Part shown: positions 1 to 8,216 of the stretch, piece by piece
Layout: the number at the start of each line of letters is the position of its first letter
Numbering within the stretch: position 1 is the first letter of the stretch
From: Balneolaceae bacterium UBA1514
GTDB lineage: Bacteria > Bacteroidota > Rhodothermia > Balneolales > Balneolaceae
Assembly: GCA_002323515.1 (NCBI GenBank)
Contig: DCQQ01000010.1
Location: 1 to 42,556, forward strand
Length of the DNA stretch: 42,556 bases
Direction: 5' to 3'
Made by a program: the position numbers and the translations under genes
The notes under the pieces: model-generated
What the model was told of the DNA's origin: nothing
The model's database searches: none
The model's input: the letters and a program-made list of their open reading frames with translations, nothing else

Positions 1-2133
1 CGCTCGAACCAAGGCATCGATAAGCATGATGCTGTTTTGAGGATGCACATTGTTATCGGTAGTCCCATGAACTATGAGTAAGTCTCCTTTCAATTGATCG
101 GCGTAGGTCATAGCCGATCCAATATCATAGCCCTCTTTATTGACTTGTGGAGTATTCATATATCGTTCTGTATAGATGGTATCGTAACTTCTCCAATCCG
201 TAACCGGAGCTCCTGAAACCCCTACTTGAAATAAATTGGGATAACGTAACAGCAACATAGCGGTGGCGTATCCTCCATAGGAATGTCCATAGACCCCCAC
301 ACGTGCTCCATCGGCGTACGAACGCTCCGAAATATGCGCAACAAATGCAGCGTAATCATCTATTTCTAGGGTGCCCAATTTCCCATAGTGTAAAGTAGCA
401 AATGCTTTACCTCTGTTGCCAGAACCTCGATAATTTGCACGTATTACGATATATCCAAGTTGAGCTAATCGCTGGTAGCTATCAGCATTTTTATACCCAT
501 TAGTCACATCCTGATAGGCTGGACCACCATATAATGGCAATAATATTGGATAGGTTTTTGTTGGGTCAAAATCTGCCGGTTTGTACACTAATCCTACTAA
601 ATCCGTCTGACCATCGGCAGCCTTAAATACTACTTGTTCTGGTGCTTGCAGGCCTTGCTCAATGACCTGGTCTACATTCATTTTTTGCAAGTTCCGAATC
701 AAGGACCCATCTGCTTTATGCATGCTTGCGACATAGGGACGATCAAAAGATGAGGATCGTGAGACATAATACTCTGCAGCTTCATTCATGGATATGGTGT
801 ATCGCCCATCAAATTCAGATAGCTTTGTCGATTCCCCATCAAAGCTTACGACATGAAAGTACTCGTCCAGACCCATATTATGGTAAGCCGTATAATAAAC
901 CAACGATTTTTTTTGATCTACACGCAAGATCGATCCCAAAGGATTTTCGCCGCTAGTTAGTTGGCGGACCAAACTACCATCAAAATGATATAAATATAAC
1001 TGGTTAAATCCGGTTTGCTCGGAGGTCCACAAAAAATGCTCTCCATCATTGAGCTGATAAAAATTATCATGTAGGTTGATGTAGGCATCCTCACGTTCGG
1101 TAAATATAGTGCGGACTTCTTTAGCGTCAAGTGAGTAGGATAAAAACTCTAAATAATCTTGCTTTCTATTGAATCTTCTGAAGGTTAATTCTACGGAATT
1201 ATCCCTCCAAATGGGGTGCACAATGTAGGTATCAGGGCCACTGTTGGTTGGAACTTGCTGCACTTCTCCGGTTTCTATGTCTACAATGAATAGATTTACA
1301 GTCGGATTGGCCTCTCCTGCCTTAGGATAGCGTTCAAGTTCTAGTCCTGTTTCAAATTCTAGTTCGTGAATAATTGGATATTGATATACTTCTGTTTCAT
1401 TGTACTGTAAATAGGCAATTTTTTCGTTGTCTGGAGAAAACCAATACGCATCACGCTGCCCAAACTCTTCTGGATATACCCAACTTGGACGGCCATTCAT
1501 CTGTTCTTCACTTCCGTAGGTTAGACGTTTTTCTTCCTGCGTTTCGGTGTTGACCAAATAAATATCATAGCCTTTAACATGAGTAAACCAACTATAGTCA
1601 TGAGAATAGGTCCCATTCCAAAGCTGACTTGTTTCCATGCGCCGCATAAGTTCCTCGGTATAGGGTGCTCGTTCTACTTTCGGCTTATAGAGGGCGCGCA
1701 GGGTCAGATCCTCCAGATGAAAGACATGGTCTTGATTTTTGTACACAAAAAAGATGGCTTTATTTTCCATCACATAGTCAAAACTTGAGAAGGGCAGAAC
1801 CTCTAAATCTTCTCCATGCTCCTGCTCTAATCCCCTAAATAGCGCACGTAGCTGTCGTTTAGAGAAGAGTGGCGTCCTATCTGCTGATTCTGGTGCCACA
1901 GCGAAAAATTCCGTACCCCCATTAACCTGTTCGGTTTCCATATATCCTAAATCGCCAGGTAGCCACTGAATATTTGCACTCCCTTCATATTGCACGAAAC
2001 CAGACGTTCCCATCTGTTGGTATAGCTCAAAACCCCTTAGTTGATCTTGTGCATAAACCCCATCTAGCGTGGCATACATATGTAGTTGAAGAGCAATAAA
2101 AAGAACTGATAGGGCGAATAAAGAGTTTTTCAT
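1..2133 (-). CDS. S9 family (DPP IV-like) serine peptidase, C-terminus cut by window edge
   Basis: Secreted prolyl-oligopeptidase-family peptidase that should cleave peptides in the periplasm or at the surface. The 711 visible residues begin with a signal peptide (hydrophobic stretch after MKNSLF, cleavage near YAQDQ), then a long DPP IV-type beta-propeller, then an alpha/beta-hydrolase domain. The nucleophile motif GHSYGG is seen with Ser near residue 618, and the catalytic Asp lies in HGTTDNNVH near residue 693. The catalytic His would fall just outside the window, so the end is missing because of the window, not because the gene is broken. The start at 2133 is the one that best fits a signal peptide; in-frame ATGs at 2148 and 2178 are possible. 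It follows murI on the same strand after about 150 bases. Family call is firm; substrate is unknown. Confidence 0.9.
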   Translation of the reverse strand, partial: MKNSLFALSVLFIALQLHMYATLDGVYAQDQLRGFELYQQMGTSGFVQYEGSANIQWLPGDLGYMETEQVNGGTEFFAVAPESADRTPLFSKRQLRALFRGLEQEHGEDLEVLPFSSFDYVMENKAIFFVYKNQDHVFHLEDLTLRALYKPKVERAPYTEELMRRMETSQLWNGTYSHDYSWFTHVKGYDIYLVNTETQEEKRLTYGSEEQMNGRPSWVYPEEFGQRDAYWFSPDNEKIAYLQYNETEVYQYPIIHELEFETGLELERYPKAGEANPTVNLFIVDIETGEVQQVPTNSGPDTYIVHPIWRDNSVELTFRRFNRKQDYLEFLSYSLDAKEVRTIFTEREDAYINLHDNFYQLNDGEHFLWTSEQTGFNQLYLYHFDGSLVRQLTSGENPLGSILRVDQKKSLVYYTAYHNMGLDEYFHVVSFDGESTKLSEFDGRYTISMNEAAEYYVSRSSSFDRPYVASMHKADGSLIRNLQKMNVDQVIEQGLQAPEQVVFKAADGQTDLVGLVYKPADFDPTKTYPILLPLYGGPAYQDVTNGYKNADSYQRLAQLGYIVIRANYRGSGNRGKAFATLHYGKLGTLEIDDYAAFVAHISERSYADGARVGVYGHSYGGYATAMLLLRYPNLFQVGVSGAPVTDWRSYDTIYTERYMNTPQVNKEGYDIGSAMTYADQLKGDLLIVHGTTDNNVHPQNSIMLIDALVRA

Positions 2134-2283
2134 GGTCTTTTTATACATGGATGTTCTGAACTGAGTACGGTGAATCATAATGAAATCTATTTCGAGTTTT
2201 GTTGGTATACCTTTTGGTTCGCTATAAACAGGCATCAGGTTGTTTATATAACCGATAAAGCCATTTTGATTATTTAGTGGGGC

Positions 2284-3123
2284 TTAAAGCCAGTTATCAA
2301 GGTCTCTGACTATGTCAATTTTTGTCAAGGGTTGTCCTAAAAATCGTTCTGCAAGTTCCTGAAATCGTTTTGGCCGGTCACTCACAAAGCAATTAAATGA
2401 TCCTCCTTGGGTATTACACCCTCCATGCTCTTCTAAATACTGCTTGGCCGATGCCGCAATGGATTCCGCAGAATCTATGATACGCGTTTTCTTGGAGGTT
2501 AGCACATCAGCTATCAAATTAGTAAATAAAGGGTAATGAGTACAACCCAAGATTAAAGCATAAAGGTGATAATGATCAAATGCTTGGACATACTCTTTTA
2601 CGGTCAATCTGGCCACCTCATGTTCAATCCAACCTTCCTCAGCCAGAGGAACCAATAGTGGACAGGCTTGCTGAATTACCTTAACTGAACCAAGTTGTTG
2701 AATTAAAGCTACCTCATAGGCTTTGGACTGGACCGTTGCAATGGTTCCTATGACCCCGACTGTGGGTGTAGATCCTAAACCGGATTCGGAAATAGCTTGG
2801 GCGCCAGCACTAATTACATCCAAAACAGGAATGGATCCAGCCTTACGGATAATATCTTCCTTCGCAGACGCAGAAACCGTATTGCAGGCAATCAAAATCA
2901 TTTTGACGCCTTTGTCCATTAAAAACTGTGTGATTTCGAGGGCATACGCGCGTACTGTTTCCTCGGATTTGACTCCATATGGTACTCGAGCGGTATCCCC
3001 AAAATATAGTATATCCTCATTTGGGAGCGCTGCTTTAACCGCTTTTGCAACCGTTAGTCCTCCAATTCCTGAATCGAAGATTCCAATGGGTCGGTGTTGA
3101 TTATTTTGTATATCGCTGGTCAA
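2284..3123 (-). CDS. murI: Glutamate racemase
   Basis: Cytoplasmic cofactor-independent racemase converting L-glutamate to D-glutamate for peptidoglycan. The 279 residues match the family's usual length. The hallmark motifs are all present: GIFDSGIGGL with Asp17, YFGDTARVPYG, the first catalytic Cys80 in ACNTVSA and the second catalytic Cys194 in LGCTHYPL. The only start compatible with the N-terminal motif is a TTG at 3123, because no in-frame ATG precedes residue 12; I see no strong ribosome-binding site. It is divergent from the TonB-dependent receptor gene, so the short region between them must carry both promoters. Confidence 0.96.
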   Translation of the reverse strand: MTSDIQNNQHRPIGIFDSGIGGLTVAKAVKAALPNEDILYFGDTARVPYGVKSEETVRAYALEITQFLMDKGVKMILIACNTVSASAKEDIIRKAGSIPVLDVISAGAQAISESGLGSTPTVGVIGTIATVQSKAYEVALIQQLGSVKVIQQACPLLVPLAEEGWIEHEVARLTVKEYVQAFDHYHLYALILGCTHYPLFTNLIADVLTSKKTRIIDSAESIAASAKQYLEEHGGCNTQGGSFNCFVSDRPKRFQELAERFLGQPLTKIDIVRDLDNWL

Positions 3124-3191
3124 ATGTCTGAATGATTATAAGCTATTAGTTGTATGGAATGTATGATTTTATTTACGCTATATTCAATTGT

Positions 3192-5420
3192 ATGATGCTA
3201 AGATATAATTTTATTAGGATTAAGTGGATACTAACAATGTTGCTAGCCATTGGTTTATCCACTTTTATACGGGCGCAATCTACCACACAGATAACTTCTC
3301 GTACTGCCTCTTCGGATTCGGTTATTCAGACCATTGATTTCAAAGAAATCTTTGTTATTGGATTCCTACACAATCAACGACTTTTAGATACCCCAGGTGC
3401 TATTCAAACACTAGATCCCGTTGATTTTAGCACTCAAGACCAGCACTCTCTACGTGCTACGTTGGAGAAAGTCTCTGGACTTCGATTCGAGGAACGAGCT
3501 CCTGCCAGTTACCGAATCGCTCTACGAGGAAGCTCGCTTAGAGCACCATTTGGTATTCGGAATGTTAAAATCTACTGGAATGATTTTCCCCTAACTGAAC
3601 CCACCGGATCCACTTTCCTAAACCTGTTAGATCCCATTCAGTTTCGTGAGGCAGAGGTTCTGAAGGGACCATCGGGAAGTTTATATGGCGCAGGAAACGG
3701 AGGAGTCTTACTCTTTCGAAGTTTTCCATTATTACCATTAACTACATCACCTGTCCTCATTACTACCTCTAAGGAAAACTTTTCACAACCCAATAGTTTG
3801 GAAAGAAAAGGGAACCAAATCACCCTTTGGCAACAAGCCGAAATCGGGGCCTATGGCAGGCAAATTTTCGGCACTCGTATTCTACAAGAAAATATCAACT
3901 CCCAAGTCGGACTTCAGTGGGCTCAATCACAATTAGACGGCTACCGAAAACAATCTGCTATGGACCGATCTATTGTAGAATTCAACGGCCGTTTCAGGAT
4001 CCCAGAAACTGCTCAAAAACTTACTGCTCATCTAATGTATAGCGATCTAAAGTATGAGATTCCAGGAGGTTTGAATGCCACCCAATTTGAGGACAACCCC
4101 AGACAAGCTCGACCTGGAAATCGATTTGTGCTAGGAAGTGAGGATGCTCAAGCAGGAATTAGCCATGAAGCAATATTAGCTGGTGTTCATTGGGATTGGG
4201 CACTCTCAAAAAAATGGGATCAAAAAATTTCTTTATTTAGTAGCTCTTCCAGCTTTGAAAACCCCTTCAACTTAGATTATAAAGTAGATAACCGAATAAG
4301 TGGTGGACTTCGTGGACTTTGGTCTTGGGAGTCTGAACGCTCAAACCATTCTGAACGCTCTGAACCGCGCTTTAGATGGGATACAGGAATTGAATATCAT
4401 CGAGCAGCTTACGATGCCAGAAATTATGGGAACAATATGGGCACGGTGGATACTCTGAATTTTGATGATCGTATCTCAGTACGACAACTCCTTATTTTTA
4501 GTTCTTTTCAATGGCAAATTACCCCCTCACTCCGCCTGCAATTCGCACAAAGCATAAATGATCTGTATTACTCCATTGATCGCTTGTTTGCTGCATTTGG
4601 GTACGGTAACACAGGGACCATTGACCGTACCTTCGACCTGCAATGGGTTCCCAGAATTGGTTTAAATTATCGCATCAACTCTGAGCTCAGCACTCATCTC
4701 AGCTTTGCACGTGGTTTCTCACCCCCTACACTCGAAGAAATTAGAACTAATGAAGGGGCCGTTAACACGGTCCTAGAAGCCGAAATCGGAACCAACATAG
4801 AATGGGGTGTTCGTGCCTATCTCTTTAATAAAAGATGGTTTGTAGATGGTAGTGTGTTTTATTTCTGGCTGAACGAAGCCATAGTGCAACAACAAACCGA
4901 ACGAGGAACCTTGGTTTTCCAAAATGCAGGCGAAACTATCCAACCCGGAGCCGAGCTTCGATTAGAAGGTAGTATGTGGAAACTTGATTATGCCTTTGCC
5001 GGTAGTTATTACCCTTTTGAGTTCAAGCGCTATCAAACTAATAAAGGTGTATTTAACGGTAAAGCACTAACTGGAGTACCAAAAACTCAATTTTTGCAGC
5101 AAATAACAGCTGCATTTCCAACAGATATTGAACTCCAGGTATCGCACCAATATCAGTCTGAGCTTCCCTTAGATGACGCCAACACCGTATTTGCGGATGC
5201 CCATCATGTAGTGCGAACCCAGTTGAGTTGGGAACACCAATGGAACCCTACCTTATTTACTCGGATATACTTAGCTATAGACAACCTTACCAATAGCTCC
5301 TACAGTTTAGGATATGATACCAACGCATTTGGTGGAAGGTATTATCAACCAGCTGCAATGCAACATGGGTATGCCGGGATTCAGCTACGTTGGTCCTCGG
5401 GGATTATGGGACCTGGTTAA
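3192..5420 (+). CDS. TonB-dependent outer-membrane receptor
   Basis: Outer-membrane beta-barrel that imports a ligand using TonB energy. After a signal peptide ending near FIRAQS there is a TonB-box-like segment (EIFVIG), a plug domain with VSGLRFEERAP, ALRGSSLRAPFGIRN and the typical VLKGPSGSLYGAGNGG, then about 550 residues of barrel. A typical TBDR C-terminal strand (IQLRW) is followed by eight extra residues. No CarboxypepD-like leading domain is present, so it resembles a siderophore or vitamin receptor more than a SusC protein. Start is uncertain: ATGs at 3150, 3192, 3195 and 3237 are all in frame; I chose 3192 because it gives a reasonable signal peptide. A short duplication (TCTGAACGCTC at 4332 and 4350, encoding SERS twice) lies in a loop. 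Substrate cannot be told. Confidence 0.9.
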   Translation: MMLRYNFIRIKWILTMLLAIGLSTFIRAQSTTQITSRTASSDSVIQTIDFKEIFVIGFLHNQRLLDTPGAIQTLDPVDFSTQDQHSLRATLEKVSGLRFEERAPASYRIALRGSSLRAPFGIRNVKIYWNDFPLTEPTGSTFLNLLDPIQFREAEVLKGPSGSLYGAGNGGVLLFRSFPLLPLTTSPVLITTSKENFSQPNSLERKGNQITLWQQAEIGAYGRQIFGTRILQENINSQVGLQWAQSQLDGYRKQSAMDRSIVEFNGRFRIPETAQKLTAHLMYSDLKYEIPGGLNATQFEDNPRQARPGNRFVLGSEDAQAGISHEAILAGVHWDWALSKKWDQKISLFSSSSSFENPFNLDYKVDNRISGGLRGLWSWESERSNHSERSEPRFRWDTGIEYHRAAYDARNYGNNMGTVDTLNFDDRISVRQLLIFSSFQWQITPSLRLQFAQSINDLYYSIDRLFAAFGYGNTGTIDRTFDLQWVPRIGLNYRINSELSTHLSFARGFSPPTLEEIRTNEGAVNTVLEAEIGTNIEWGVRAYLFNKRWFVDGSVFYFWLNEAIVQQQTERGTLVFQNAGETIQPGAELRLEGSMWKLDYAFAGSYYPFEFKRYQTNKGVFNGKALTGVPKTQFLQQITAAFPTDIELQVSHQYQSELPLDDANTVFADAHHVVRTQLSWEHQWNPTLFTRIYLAIDNLTNSSYSLGYDTNAFGGRYYQPAAMQHGYAGIQLRWSSGIMGPG

Positions 5421-8097
5421 GGGTCCAACATCGAAGCCCATCCCTAGTCAAGGCCACCAACTCCTGCTGACCATCTCCATTTAAATCAGCAAACATAGGA
5501 TAGCGCATAGACGCTGTTGGTAGTTCAAAAAACCGCTCTTGAGTAATAATTGTCCAAGCAAATAATCGCCCAAAGTTCCCAGCTATACCAATATCTAAGT
5601 TGTTGTCTCCATCCATATCTACAAAACGTAGATCACTCTCTGCAGTGGCAGATTGTCCCATAGTGAAACTAGCTGCTAACTCAGCTTCATCGGTATATAA
5701 AAAAATTGCCCCACTCTCACTGACCATACCAAATAGGTCTTTTCTGTAAAAACCTGTACTGTCTCTGAGCAATACCGAAGGATACAGGGTTAGCGAAATC
5801 AAGGGCGCCGTACTTACAGAAACTCCTTGAATTTGTAGAGAATCCTGTTGTAGTTGCAGAGTTTGAAGGCTGCTATCTGGCCAATTTATTTGAGTACCAT
5901 GTGCATAAAAGAATCCATCGGCTCCAGTCCCTCTCCATTGCTCCTCGTATATAAGGGGGTCCGATAACAGTGGAGCAGGAAAAAATACCGGATACCCATC
6001 TTTCATCTCTCCCCTACTATTCCAACTATGAACGGAGTTTTCTGCATGGGCTACCAACACCCACTCACCCTCCCACTGGGTATGTAAAATAGTACTTCGA
6101 ACAGCTGCATTGACCTTCTGCGGCCAGCCTCGAACATTTTGCCCTCGCCCATCGAGCACATGTAACGATCGGGCGGCTGTGCCAATAACCAACTCAGGTA
6201 TTCCATTTCGCAACACATCGGTCACCAACAAAGGGGTGGTTATCTGCTCACCCACTTCAATAGGAAATTGGGGCAATAACGATCCATTCGTATTCCAAGC
6301 ATAGATTTTAGTACCGGCTGCCTGCATGATAATTATTTGGCCATTTCCATACCAATCGTATACCAATGGGCTACCAATAGGCGTATCCTGCCCCGTTTGC
6401 ACTCGAAATACTTCCGTCCCATCAAAAGCTACCGCAATGACTGAACCATTTATCGTAGTTGCTAACACTTCCTGAGTCGAACTTCCCATCATGTCAACTG
6501 CTACTGGAGTTGAAACTAAAGAATCAGCATTTAGAGGCCATACCCACAGTTCTTCATAAGGTTGTACTTGCCCTTCCCGGGTAAAAGTATTCAAGACAAA
6601 TCGTGCTCGATTAGATTGAGGTATGCGCTGAACCTGCATCATAGCACCATCAAAGCTCTGAAACAAGGCTTGCAAAGGAGCATCAGACATAAGCATCGGG
6701 GCTAAGAATTGACTAAAGTCATTCGAAGAAAACCAAGCGATAGCACTTCGATTCTCCCAGCCGTTATCCAACAATTCTCGGTAACGATCCTCATAATACA
6801 CCACCCTTCTTCGTCTGCGATCGGCTTCTACACTCTCCACTAAGCCCTTTCGCGTAGCCAAAATGATCGCATTCCCAGAAAAATTCACATAAAAATCCTC
6901 AAAAGGTACCAATCCTCCCCCAAATAATGACGTTAACAAACCACTTTGCACATAATAACTTTGATCTACTTTACGCACGAACCCTAGTTGGGCCCACTGT
7001 TCAAATTGCTCCTGAACAATTCGAGGTGTTTGTAACAGCCGCATAAATAGGAACTCACCTGTAGCTGCAACCCCTGATTCAGCATAGCTCACCACCCCAA
7101 ATTCTTCTGCCGTACTCAATGCCAAGCCCTTAAAGAGTTCGGGCTCTGAAAGTAATAATGAATCCAGTGAAGAGGCAACTGCATCCTGCGCACTAGGTGA
7201 CAATCTGACGGGATAATGTAGAATCGCAAAACCGGCAGCACTAGAGGCAATGTACCTATCTAATTCAACTGGATAATTGTTATGAGTTAGCGAACGCACT
7301 AAAGTAGATGCCGATGAATCACTCAGACTAAGCTGTGCTCTAAGCTCGAAGCCACCGCCACTTTCATTCGGAACTCCTTGAATGTTTACCGCCGAGAGTC
7401 CATTGGTCTTTGACTGGATACTAGGCCGATAACGAATCTGAAAAAACTGTTCTGCCCACTCATCCAAATTTTGGAGCATAACCCATTGTTCCGCTGGTTT
7501 TATGCGATCTGGGTCAATAAGCGGAGCATCTGCCCCATCTCCGCCACCAGAAACTGCCTGCTCCTCTAAATCTGAGCCTTTGGAATCCGAGCGAAGAAAA
7601 TCATCACCCATATAAGCGGCCAAAGAACGCTCAACCACCCCGGAATAGGACGAAATAATCCAATAATCATGGATATTGGCCGCATACAAACTTCTGTGGG
7701 GGGTTAAAAATCGGTGAATATCCACCGTACCCAAGCGATAATTGTTTTGGGTGAGTGGCTCATAAAATAGCGGTGCCCATTCTCCTAGATCCGCATCGGT
7801 TTCGAAGATCCAAAGACTGGTATTTCGGGTTGATGTAGATCGTACCACCGCCACGGCTTTGAGGTCTAGATTGGAGGGTATTTGTTGCTGAACAAAATCC
7901 AAAGCAGCTAAGGGTACACTGGATACCGGTTCCAATAAGCGCATGTAAGCTTCCTGACTTAATTGCTGAAGGCTAATGCCCTGCTGAGGTGTAATAACCC
8001 ATCGAGCATCTTCGGGTAGCAAAGAGGTCCAGGATTGCTGCTTTATTCCAGAGCAACTCAAAACAAGAAATACTACGAAACCAACCCAACTACGCAT
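5404..8097 (-). CDS. Large lipoprotein, DUF3352-like N-terminus plus VCBS/propeller-like C-terminus
   Basis: An 897-residue predicted lipoprotein of unknown function. The signal peptide ends in a lipobox-like LVLSC with Cys15, so it is likely membrane anchored. Residues about 25-530 resemble the DUF3352-type proteins of Bacteroidota, opening with LLPEDARWVI. From about residue 540 the chain looks like a beta-propeller: blades with alternating Asp-rich and Gly-rich segments, for example LVTDVLRNGIPELVIG, and FG-GAP/VCBS calcium-loop-like motifs DMDGDNNLDIGIAG and DLNGDGQQELVAL near the C-terminus. The stop overlaps the convergent receptor gene by 17 bases. A TATATTTG promoter-like box lies 64 bases upstream. 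The architecture call comes from recalled family resemblance; no enzyme motif is visible and a function should not be assumed. Confidence 0.75.
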   Translation of the reverse strand: MRSWVGFVVFLVLSCSGIKQQSWTSLLPEDARWVITPQQGISLQQLSQEAYMRLLEPVSSVPLAALDFVQQQIPSNLDLKAVAVVRSTSTRNTSLWIFETDADLGEWAPLFYEPLTQNNYRLGTVDIHRFLTPHRSLYAANIHDYWIISSYSGVVERSLAAYMGDDFLRSDSKGSDLEEQAVSGGGDGADAPLIDPDRIKPAEQWVMLQNLDEWAEQFFQIRYRPSIQSKTNGLSAVNIQGVPNESGGGFELRAQLSLSDSSASTLVRSLTHNNYPVELDRYIASSAAGFAILHYPVRLSPSAQDAVASSLDSLLLSEPELFKGLALSTAEEFGVVSYAESGVAATGEFLFMRLLQTPRIVQEQFEQWAQLGFVRKVDQSYYVQSGLLTSLFGGGLVPFEDFYVNFSGNAIILATRKGLVESVEADRRRRRVVYYEDRYRELLDNGWENRSAIAWFSSNDFSQFLAPMLMSDAPLQALFQSFDGAMMQVQRIPQSNRARFVLNTFTREGQVQPYEELWVWPLNADSLVSTPVAVDMMGSSTQEVLATTINGSVIAVAFDGTEVFRVQTGQDTPIGSPLVYDWYGNGQIIIMQAAGTKIYAWNTNGSLLPQFPIEVGEQITTPLLVTDVLRNGIPELVIGTAARSLHVLDGRGQNVRGWPQKVNAAVRSTILHTQWEGEWVLVAHAENSVHSWNSRGEMKDGYPVFFPAPLLSDPLIYEEQWRGTGADGFFYAHGTQINWPDSSLQTLQLQQDSLQIQGVSVSTAPLISLTLYPSVLLRDSTGFYRKDLFGMVSESGAIFLYTDEAELAASFTMGQSATAESDLRFVDMDGDNNLDIGIAGNFGRLFAWTIITQERFFELPTASMRYPMFADLNGDGQQELVALTRDGLRCWTLNQVP

Positions 8098-8160
8098 AAG
8101 ACTAATCTACCTATTTTTGTTATTCTGTGATATCAAACAATCCTTTTCAGTATTTTCGTA

Positions 8161-8168
8161 CAAATATA
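8161..8168 (-). promoter_or_regulatory. Candidate -7 box TATATTTG for the lipoprotein gene
   Basis: The minus strand reads TATATTTG, a full match to the Bacteroidota -7 consensus TAnnTTTG, 64 bases upstream of the lipoprotein start at 8097. I do not see a clear -33 TTG at the expected distance, so this is a motif match only. Confidence 0.3.
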
Positions 8169-8216
8169 CGGCCTTTCCATTAATCACTTATAGAAACATA
8201 AGGTATTTTAACGTAA

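Noticed and set aside
2723..3100. Long antisense open frame opposite murI
   Set aside because: It mirrors murI codon structure with no family resemblance, signal or upstream elements.
4332..4360. Tandem TCTGAACGCTC in the TonB-dependent receptor
   Set aside because: Only two copies in a variable loop; too short to suggest phase variation or a mobile element.
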